This document shows, piece after piece, positions 44,801 through 54,743 of a DNA stretch of 64,000 nucleotides. Each line of letters begins with the position of its first letter. Positions within the stretch are counted from its first letter, which is position 1. The notes under the pieces were generated by a model. That model worked only from the letters and a program-made list of their open reading frames with translations, was not told the origin of the DNA and did no database searches. The DNA comes from Amanita rubescens (taxonomy: Eukaryota; Basidiomycota; Agaricomycetes; Agaricales; Amanitaceae), in assembly GCA_015039365.1 (NCBI GenBank), contig WION01000001.1, forward strand, positions 62,001 to 126,000. The letters run 5' to 3'. The position numbers were made by a program, and so were the translations under genes.

Positions 44801-47800
44801 CATAACATCTTTCCTATGACAAACAGGAAGTAAGTGATGTACATTTTGTGAAAAGTAGTCTCATCACATCATTCCTATGACCAACACAGGCTGTGAGTGA
44901 TATTGAACATTGTTTGAAGCAGTCTCATCACATCTTTTCCTATGACCAACAGGAAGTAAGTGATGTACATTTTGTGACCAGCAGTTTTTTCATATGAGTA
45001 ACAGTTTGTGAGTGAAATTGCACTTCTTATGAAATGCATCTCATCATACATTTTCATATGACCAACAGCTTGTGAGCAACATTGCACATTTTTGAAAAGC
45101 ATTCTTATCACATATTTTCCTATGACAAACAGGAAGTGAGTGACATTGCACATTTTATGAAAGGCTATTCATCACTTTTTTTTCTACAACCAACAGGGAG
45201 TGAGTAACATTGTGCATTTTGTGAAAGACAGCCTCACCACATTTTTCCCTATGACAACAGGGAGTAAGTGATATTGCAAATTTGTGAAAGGCAACCTCAC
45301 CACATTTTTCCTTATGACCAACACCAACAGCTTGTGAGTGATATTGCACATTTTGTCAACAGCAGTCTTATCACATCTTTTCCTATGACCAACAGGAAGT
45401 GAGGGGCGAAGGCTTGCACATTTTGTGAAAGGCAATCTCACCTGTGATCACATTATTTTCTATGACCAACAGGCTGTGAGAGAAATTGTACATTTTGTGA
45501 AAGGCAGTTTCATCACATCTTTTCCTATGACCAACAGGAAGTAAGTGAGATTGTACATTTTGTGAATGCAATCCACCACACCTTTTCCTATGACCAACAG
45601 AATGTAAGCAACGTTGCAAAACTTGTGAAAAGCAGCTTCATCACATTTGTTCCTACAATCAATAGCTTGTGAGTGACATTGCACATTTTATGAAAGATAG
45701 TGTCATAACTCTCACAACATCATTCTCATGACCAACAGCATGTGAGCAACATTGCACATTTTGTGAGAGGCAGTAGGCTTAACACATCTTTTGCTATAAC
45801 CAACAGCTTGTGAGTAATATACCAATTTTGGGAAAAACAGTCTCATCACATTTTTTCCTATGACCAATATGACTCAGGGAGTAAGTGATATTGCAAATTT
45901 TGTGAAAGACAATCTTATCACATCTTTCCTATTATCAACAGCTTGTGAGTGGCATTGCATATTTTTGGAAAAACAGTCTTATCACATCATCAACAGGGAG
46001 TGAGTGATATTATAGATTTGTGAAAAAAAGTCTCTTCATACAACCAACAGCGAGCAAGTGACATTGCACATTTTGTGAAACACAGTCTCACATCATTTCC
46101 TATGTAACTAACAGAAAGTGAGTGACATTGCATATTTTGTAGCCCCACCACATCTTTTCTGATAACCAACAGGCTGTAAGTGGCTTTGCAAAGTTTGTGA
46201 AAAATAGTTTTGTGAGTGGCATTGCACATGTTGTGAAAGGTTGATCATCACATCTTGACCAACAGGGGGTGAGTGACTCCATTGCACATTTTGTGAAAAA
46301 CAGTCTCATCACATCTTTTCCCTTTGGCCAACAGCAAGTGAGTGATATCATTGCTCATCTTTTGAAAGGAGGTCTCATGACTCTCATCACATCATTTTCC
46401 TATCACCAACAGGGAGTAAGTGATGTTGACACATACATTTTGTGAAGGGCAGTCTCATCACAACTTTTCCTATGACCAACAGCTGGTGAGGGATATTACT
46501 CATTTTGTGGAGGGCAATCTTGTCACATGTTTTCCTATCACCAACAGGGTGTGAGTAACATTGCACATCTTATGAAAGGCAGTTCCATCACATGTTTTCC
46601 TATGACTGACAGCGAGTGAGTGACATTGACAATTTTGTGAAAAACAATTACATCTTCCCCTATGTATGACCAACAGATGGTAAGTGAAATACCATGTTTT
46701 GTGAAAGGTAGTCTCATCACATCTTTTCCTATGACCAACAGCGAGTGTGTGCCATTTCACTTTTATGAAGGCAGTCTCATTGCATCTTTTCATATGACCA
46801 CAGGGAGTGAGCAATTGTTGTGCATCTTGTGAACAGCATTCTCATCACATCATTTTCTATGGCCAACAGGCAGTGAGCAACAGTGTACATTTTGTGAAAG
46901 GCAGCCTCATCATATCTTTTGCTATGACCAACAGTTTGTGAGTGACTTTGCACATCTTGTGAAAGGCAGTTGGATCACATCTTTTCCTATGCCAACAGCG
47001 AGTGAGTGACATTGCATATTTCATGAAAGGCAGGTATCATCTCATGTCTTCCTATATGACCAATAGTTTGTCAGTGACTTTGCATATTTGTGAAATGCAG
47101 TGTGATCACATCTTTTCCTGACCAACAGCTTGTGAGTGACATTCCACATCTTGAAAGGCACTGTGATCACATCTTTTCTGTGCCTGACAGAATGTGAGTG
47201 ACATTGCATATTTTGTGAAACCCAGTCTCATCACATCTTTTCCTATGACCAACAGGGAGTGAGTAACATCACACATTTTGTGAAAGGTAATCTCATTACA
47301 TCTTTTCTAATGACCAACAGGAGGTGAGTGATGCTGCACATTTTGTGAAAGGCAGTCTCATTGTATGTCTTCTTATGGCCAACAGCTTGTGAGTGAGATT
47401 GCACATCTTGTAAAAGGAAGTCTCATCACATCTTATTATGACCAATAGGGAGTAAGTGAGATTGCACATCTTGTGAGAAACAGCCTCATTGCATTTTTCC
47501 TATGACCAACAGGGAGTGAGTGGAATTGCACATTTTGTGAAAGGCAGTCTCAGAATCACATCTTTTCCTGTGACCAACAGAAAGTGAGTGGCCTTGCACA
47601 CTTTGTTAGTAGCCTAATCATACATCTTCTATGACTAACAGGAAGTGAGTGAGATTGCACATTCAGTGAAATACAGTCTTGTCCATCTACCAACAGGGAG
47701 TAAGTGACATTGCAAATTTGTGAAAGGCAGTCTCATCACATCTTTAATTCCTATGACTAATAGTTTGTGAGTGACATGGCACACTTTGTGAAAGACAGTG

Positions 47801-48970
47801 TCATCTCATCTTTTCTTATGACCAACAGCAAGTGAGTGACATTTGCACATGTTATCAAAGGCAGTCTCAGCACACCTTTTCCTATGACCAACAGCGAGTG
47901 AGTGACATTGCATAGATGTGCAAGGCAGTCCCAGGCCTATCATATATTTTCCTATTATAAACAGCTTGTGAGTGACATGCACATTTTGTGAAAGACAGTC
48001 TCATCACATGTTTTCTATGACCAACAGCTTGTGAGTGACATGGCACATTTTATGAAAGGCAATCTGATCACATGTTTTCATATGACCAACAGGAAGTAAG
48101 TGACATTGACTTTTTCTGAACTGCAGTCTCATTATTCATATATCTTTTCCTATGACCAACAGGGAGTGAGTGACATTGCACATTTTGTGAAAGGCAGTCT
48201 CATCACATGTTTTCCTTTGACTAACAGCTTGTGAGTAATATCACAAAATGAATGTTCAAGTTTGATATATCATCACATCCTATAATGATATGCCAGAAAG
48301 TAAGCATGTTGCCACATCTTTTCCATGTCTTCCATTGCACTATTATGTATTATCATAGATTGTAAGATTTCATTGCAGCTGACCCACTTCCACCTCATTT
48401 GGTCATTTGTTTCACCCATATCACTTTCCTTTATTTCCAGGTGAGTAATACTGGTTCATGAGATATTTATTTCACATCATTTTGCATGCTAGTGTGTAGG
48501 TTGATGGTACATTGATGTTTTACTCTATCTCATAACTATGCACATAGGATGAACTCTTCTCCATGTTTGGAGACAAGCAAAGGCACTTTGCTATCATGGT
48601 ATTTTTGTTTATTTTCTAGATAGTACACAACTGATGCCATTGCAATAAGCTTGCTGATTGCCAAGTCTTAGTTTGTAAATTATTCCTATTCATTTACCTT
48701 ATTTATGCTTAAACTTTCAAGCAATCATCATTATTGTCAAGATATCCTTTTGGATCAATAAACCATTTCTGCCATCAGTCACAGAAGCCTTAGATCAATA
48801 CAAGCAAAAAGGCTATGTTCAGAAGCTGAAGAGTGACATTACTCCTGACTTTATGCACTCTGGTCATCAAGATTTGGTCACCTTACTCTATATGCAGGTG
48901 ACCCGCATTGATGGTCAGTACTTTGTCTAGCCAGTGTTATGATTCTTATGAACAATTTATGGCAGGGTGA
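41857..48970 (+). CDS. P-loop GTPase with an expanded single-codon-exon array, copy B
   Basis: ATG at 41857. G-domain exons: 41857-41893, 41933-42109, 42158-42204, 42263-42432, 42485-42561, 42699-42887, 42942-43077 and 43126-43201. Their lengths match copies A and C except for whole-codon differences in exons 1, 2 and 6. Walker A GRANAGKT is at residues 43-50, DSQG at 108-111 and TKFD at 177-180. A short exon (about 43257-43268, VDRG) and GAG 43317-43319 precede the array (43453-48361). After it come 48548-48598 (DELFSMFGDKQ...) and 48722-48913 (SFWINKPFLPSVTEALDQYK...). The last exon closes with TGA at 48968-48970. The short exon seen in A and C as AYQILV is not clear here (region about 48615-48690). 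Exon 3 ends at a GC donor (gcaagt, 42205). Spliced product about 470 aa. The role of the C-terminal region is unknown. Confidence 0.75.
43453..48361 (+). repeat. Array B: 77 one-codon exons, expanded and homogenised
   Basis: Each unit: 3-nt exon, then an intron starting typically GTGAGTGACATTGCACATTT, with CTCATCACATCTTTTCC inside and ending TATGACCAACAG. Early codons: TGG 43453, TTT 43516, GAA 43571, CAA 43638, GGA 43695, AAA 43744, AAA 43805, GAA 43872, ACA 43934, GAT 43995, AGA 44051, GAA 44110, ACT 44171, AAG 44235, TAT 44309, GAT 44374. From 44438 the units become near-identical and the codons are mainly GGA (15 in the whole array), CTT (10), GAA (10) and CGA (7). The last are CTT 48028, GAA 48093, GGA 48163, CTT 48228, AAA 48297 and ATT 48359-48361. 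A shortened unit at about 46176-46212 is broken. One donor is GC (46054). None of the 77 codons is a stop. Confidence 0.8.
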
Positions 48971-49991
48971 AGCACCCAGCATGATATTCAGGTGATTTAT
49001 TAGTTGTATTGCCTTGCATTGAGGTCATATTTATTTGTAAATAGAATGCTACTCATATGCCTTCCTTTGGTTATTTACTCATCTGTCTCAAATTGTCTTT
49101 GTAATGTAGCCATACATATGTGTAAGGTTGGGTGGGCAATAGATTCCTATGGAGTCATTGTGCAGTACTGTGCACTGGCTCACCAAGACAGTTTTACTAA
49201 TGAATATTTTGGTCTGTGATTTGCTGCCATACAAGAGGTATAGAAATTATCACAAAAATCTGGTTCTGTTGTGCAAACAGGACTTTATCAACCACATAGT
49301 CACTAATATTCCTGCTTGAAAAGCAACTCTGACTAATATATGCATAGCCACCCCTTATATCTTCTAAGGATGTTGGGAAGTCATGGACAGAGCATACATA
49401 ACTTGGCAGATGGCCCTTCAAGTTGTACACAACCTTTTAACACAAGGGCCCAGCAGCAACCCGACTCATGTTCAGAGCCATTGGATCCTGTTTAATTTAA
49501 TTGGTTATGTGCACCACTCAGATAGAAATTGACAAGTTATCACTGTATTGTATCTTTTACCAGGTCTTATTTTTTCACCATAAAGAAATAAGGTGATATT
49601 TTGAAAGGCCAAAGTTGGTTTCATTTACCCATGCTACTATTCATTGTGTAGGCCTGTAGAGCTACCTAGCCAACATTGTGCTCAAACACAATTCACATGT
49701 TGACTTAAATGGCACCAGTTACTTGCACAAAGGAAGTTTATCTGTGAATGAAACATTGATAAGAAAAATCAGCCTCAGAGGGAATCTGTATAAAACTGAA
49801 GTGCATTCAAGTAGAAGATGGTTGAGGTACTGGTACACAAGTAAGAGAATAAGGCATTGATGGGAGCAACTAGCATAATTTGTTGATACATGTGCCATGT
49901 TATATGATTTATCCTATCCCAAATTTTAGATACATGCACTAGGGATAAGCATTAAATTGTTAATGAGGGACATACCAACAAGGTTATCAAG
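48971..49991. other. AT-rich spacer between the tail-to-tail copies B and C
   Basis: No exon of the GTPase family is visible. A minus-strand ORF at 49197-49430 (reads VYNLKGHLPSYVCSVHDFP after its start) has protein-like composition, but I cannot connect it to anything. Confidence 0.4.
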
Positions 49992-52900
49992 TCAGATGTG
50001 GGCAATCAAATTGTACAAGAATGCAGATAATTCTTGATGATTGGAGGGCAAAGTCTCAGGAGTAATGCAAGTTTTCACTTTATCCACATAACCTCCTTTT
50101 TTGAATTGATAAAGAGCATCCCTGACCAATTGCTGAAATGTCTTGATTTCTTGAGATGATCCCTTAGTTGGCTTCAACCAAAATGACAGTTTTGCAATGA
50201 TATTGTTTGCTTTAAAAATATTGGCTAAAGAAGTATGGAAATTAGAGGGGATGATTTACCAACTAAGATTTGATATGCAATATACTGGCAAAACAAATCT
50301 CAGTTGACCTAAGAATATAAAAAGGTATTAAACACTCACAGTTGCTGGGGCTGAGAACTCCAATAATGGTGGTGCTCCAAACAATGACAGAAGTTCAGGC
50401 TGACAGTAAGAAAAGTAAAACTATCAAGATCGACTTTGTAGCCAACATACTATCTGAATGAATATTAGTATTCATAGTTATTGATGCATGGTGGGTGATG
50501 ATCAGTACCTAGGAAGACCCATGGAGAAATGTTATGAAGCACTGAGAGTATTCTCTTACAATCTGTAAGTATTGGTAATAATATGAGAAAAACATGGCAG
50601 GAAAATGAGATGTTTACTCACTTCCTGTTAAAACCACCATGTCAGTATGTTATATTAGGGAAGAAATTTCAATACTATATACTCTCTGTATTCATAAGCA
50701 AACATATCTTACAAATGAAAGGCTCAATACCACTGACTTTCTATTGTGCAGCATACAGGAAATGCTTTTAGATGGCCAAGTTGACTAAGGCTTGACTCAC
50801 AAGCTAAACATAATAGGTAAAGATTTTGAAATGCATGGGGATAAAGAGTGGAGTGTCACTCACAAACTATTATAATATTTTGATGATATGAGATGTGCTA
50901 GACTGGCCTCCAGAATGTGCAATGTTGCTTACTTCCTAGGGGTCATGCAGTCAGCATGTGGTAAAATTACTTCATTTATGAGCTTACTTGCTAGCAATCA
51001 AGGGATGGGTTGAGGTGAGGCTGCTAAATCATAAAGGCACTCACTCTCTGTCATTAACAATACAATATTGATCATCCAGCATCCAGAAAGTGCATGCTGC
51101 TCACAAACTGTATGTGGCATGAGATGAGATAAGATAATCTGAAAGAAATGTACTGGCACTTACATCCTGTTGAATATAACATCAGATGGAGAGCAATACA
51201 TTCTGATATACATATATAAAATATGACTGACTCTCTGTTTGTGATGGGCATTGAAAACCATGGAATTATGAAATTGCTTGCAAGGTGATATTTCACTCAC
51301 TTCCTGTTGGTTGTGGGATGGGAGGATAAGATTATGACAATATGATTTTTGCAAAGAAAACTCTGAGTCACTAACCTTCTGATAGTCATGGAACAAGTGT
51401 GATGGGATTTCTTGGAAAAAGCAAAGTTAGTGCCACTCACCTGCTGTTGTTGTGGGATTGGCAGTAGTGAGACAACCTGGGACCAAAAGTGGAGGGTTGC
51501 TCACATCCTTCTTGTCATGAGGCCACATGGAAGAACAAAATGGATAATTACTCACAATCTGATGGTCATGTGACAATGAGACCACCTCAGGCTGACAAAG
51601 CAAAGAATGCAGGGTCACTCACATCCTGTTGATCATAGGATGGGATGTGATGAGACAAGAAAGAAAAAAGGCAGAGTTTCCCACCCCCTGTTGATCATCA
51701 GACATGATTTGATGAGACCATCTGGGAAAGGAAAAGATTCAGGGTCACTCACAAACTGTGAGATGCAACATGATGAGAAAACTAGGAAAAGAAAAAATGT
51801 AGGGTTGCTCACCCCCTGTGGTCATAGCATAAGATGTAATGAGACCACATGGGAAAGTGCTCACCTTCTGTTCAAAGTCATGGGATAAGATGTGATGAAA
51901 CCACCTTGGAAAGAATAAAATGCAGGGATGCTCACTCCCTGTTGGTCATTAAATTTGTTAGGTTAAGGAAAGAAAAGAAATTTCACTCACAGACTGTCTC
52001 ATACAAGACACAATGTAATGAGATAACCACAGAAAGAAAAATTCAGGGTTGCTCACCCCCTGCCATTGATCATGGGATTGGAGGTGTTATAGAACTTGGG
52101 TCACTCACCCCCTGTTGGTCATAGGATGAGATGTGGTCAGGCAACCTGGGAAAAAGCAAATGCAGAATTCCTCACCCACTGTTGGTCATATTATGAGAAC
52201 CACCTCAGGAAGAAAAAATGCAAGTCTACTCACAGACTGTTGGTCATAGAAGTTGAAAATGTGATGAGACAACTTGTAGGGAAAATGCATGATTTCTTAC
52301 CCCCTGTTGGTCATGGGATAAGATGTGTAGAAATAAATGCAGGATTGCTCACCTCTTGCTGGATGTGAGATGAGATAAGAGAAAGCCCAGAATGAAAGAA
52401 AATTGTGTTGTTACTTACATACTGTTGGTCATGAGTTAAAAAGTAATGCATTATATGCATCACATACAAACTGTTAGGCATAAAATGACATCCAATGAGT
52501 TTTGCTGGCCACACAATTGCAATATCACACACAGACTGATGTTGATTGAATGAGAATTGTGGGTTTAGTGGTGCAATTACTCACTCTCTGTTTTCATATC
52601 CATTGTGGTGATTTGCAATCAGATGTGCAATGTTACTCACTTCCTATTTGCCATGCAATGAAACTATAGTTTACAGGAATATATGCTGCCACTCACTCTC
52701 TGCCAATTATGAAATATTGAGACACTCTACAGATAATTATGAAGCATCACTCACTCCCTTTGAGTAGATTGAGGTGACACTTTGGTGTAAAAATGAGAGT
52801 TTAGTGCAACTTACTGCCTATTGGTCAGGGTGTCAGATTTGAAGAGGCTACATACTGTATTATTACTCACAACCTGTTGCCATATGATTGTTTTCAATCA

Positions 52901-54743
52901 GTAGCAGTACAATGTCACACATACTCTCTGTTAGTTATAGAATGAAGATGAGACTCTTTGTTATCAAGAGTGTGCCATCACTCACATCCTATGCACAATT
53001 GGTTGCATGACCTAAGCAAAGGAGTCACTCACTGCCTATTGGTCATAAGATGTAGACTGTAGTTGAACCACTAAGTTCATCAAAGAGTAACCTACCCTCT
53101 GTTTGTCCTAGGATAAGATTGTATGAGCCTAAAGTTATACTGGTGTCACTCACTTCCTTTCATTTACATATGACTCTATGAGAGGCTCTGTGGCTGAAAT
53201 CCATGGTATCACTCACAAACTGTTGATTGATGTTATGAGGTCATTCAAGTTCATGAAAGTTTATGAATATTTCAGTAATATCACTTGCCCACTGTCACAG
53301 TTGTTTAAGGTCTCAGATCCACCACCAGAAATATTGTGATACCACTCACATCAATTTCATCATTTTGCTTGATATATGGTGTTATAAGGTATGAAGTAAC
53401 AAAATAAATGATATAGGATACACTTACTTTTTTATCAATCTGTTTTCTAAATCAACTTTCCACATTCAGGTGAATTTGTTTGAAAATACCCAGTAATGTG
53501 GAAATTTGCTGAAAATTATAATAAAAATTTCATCCAATGAGGATTCCTTGAAGCGCAAGACATGCCTACAGGCTTGGCATTCCAAACAAATTTTCCATTA
53601 TAGGGTGAAACTCACTTAAGTCCAGCTTTAACACAAAGACCAAGGTTGTTCATTTGTGTTGAAATAAATAATCCTTGTAGGCTGATATCATCAATTGCAT
53701 CAGCAGTCTTCTCAGTCAATTCAGGACAGTCATTCTCTGGCATATCCATATCTATCAAGAATGTTACCTTTATTTGCAGTGGCAAACATTGACCATGTTC
53801 ACCTTCTAATTTCACATATGCTTTTGGAGGATATGGAGTATTTAAGACTTTATGAAGATAAGTTGTCTCAAAAGTGATTTCAGCATTCTTCCTGGCCATG
53901 TCCCACTTAACTGTATCATTTTCTATATGATTTAAGGTTTCAGATTGTTGGACTATTTGACCATCAAACTTGGTGAAGACAGCCACCAAAGGAACTGTAG
54001 GGGTAATATTTATTCATCAGCACCCTGAAACAAGTTATTTGGCTTCAGGCCTTACCATTCCCAGTTCCTTTATCAAAGAACTCAAGCTCTGAAGACAGAA
54101 TGGGGCGAGCACTGTCCATGGGTATACAGTACCTTACAAAGGGTGAATTGTTTCTTAAAGGGATTAAAAAGAGAATGATACCAAATTGCATGCAGCTGAT
54201 CTGTCAGATTAGCTGCTACAGACCTCTTTTCAATAAAGTCCCAAGCAGCCTCCAACTCCTCCCTTGCACCAGATTCAAAGCCTTGAGAGTCATGGAAGAT
54301 AAAGTTGCTTCCTTTGTATGTAATCTGATGCTTAATGTCATGCATGCCTCTCTAAGATTTAGTGGATATCATTAAGTGAATGCATATTAACCATTCTACT
54401 TACCTCAATTGATGGTGCTAAATGGGTTTCATCAGGATCCAGTTTTTTATCTAAAAGACACTAAGGATGCAAAGGTAGCTTGGCTTTTATGTCAAACTTA
54501 CTATCCTCATCACAGATGATTGGCTTTGTTCCCTTTGCTACACCACAAACTTTCTCAAGGATTGTGGTCTTGCCTGCATTAGCCCTTCCTATGATTAGAA
54601 TGCGAAAATGTTGGCATTTGTATTGCTTTCTGCGCATAGCAACTTCAACTTCCACATCTGCATGGATCATGTGCAAGTCAAGCATTGATATGTCTCTTTG
54701 ACATACCAGGTGTAATTGTAAGTGGATGAGTAATATCTGCCAT
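49992..54743 (-). CDS. P-loop GTPase with a single-codon-exon array, copy C
   Basis: The ATG is complementary to 54741-54743. G-domain exons: 54707-54743, 54502-54657, 54404-54450, 54182-54351, 54056-54132, 53803-53994, 53616-53751 and 53490-53565. Lengths equal those of A except for whole codons in exons 1 and 2. Landmarks: GRANAGKTT, HDSQGFE and TKFDGQI. Then short exons IDKK (about 53430) and QNDEID (53350-53367), the array (53291 to 50560), 50340-50399 (PELLSLFGAPPLLEF...), 50260-50284 (YIAYQILV) and a final exon 49992-50209 (KLSFWLKPTKG ... CITPETLPSNH) that ends at its own TGA rather than splicing to a tiny last exon as in A and B. Product about 455 aa. C is closer to A than to B throughout. 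Confidence 0.75.
50560..53291 (-). repeat. Array C: 46 micro-exons, nearly all one codon
   Basis: Same unit structure as array A. First codons: Trp 53289, Phe 53217, Glu 53154, Arg 53096, Ala 53033, Asp 52986, Arg 52925, Val 52871, Ala 52815, Gly 52755, Arg 52697, Glu 52641, Arg 52585, Ser 52533, Phe 52468, Tyr 52419. Last eight: CAA 50988, GAA 50933, TTT 50864, CTT 50801, AAA 50738, AGA 50683, GAA 50622, ATT 50560 (plus-strand lower coordinate of each). One unit at 52353-52358 is 6 nt (CAAGAG). The Trp exon is followed by a GC donor. The middle of the array is rich in GGG and TCT codons. No stops. Confidence 0.75.

Noticed and set aside
43900..46800. Many minus-strand ORFs of 60-100 codons across array B
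   Set aside because: They repeat the same short peptide themes (LLVIGKDVMRLPFTK-like) because the DNA is repetitive. They are antisense shadows of the intron units.
43300..48300. CRISPR-like array (regular repeats with short variable segments)
   Set aside because: The variable part is three bases, the repeats carry splice signals and vary in sequence, and the window is clearly fungal with spliceosomal introns.
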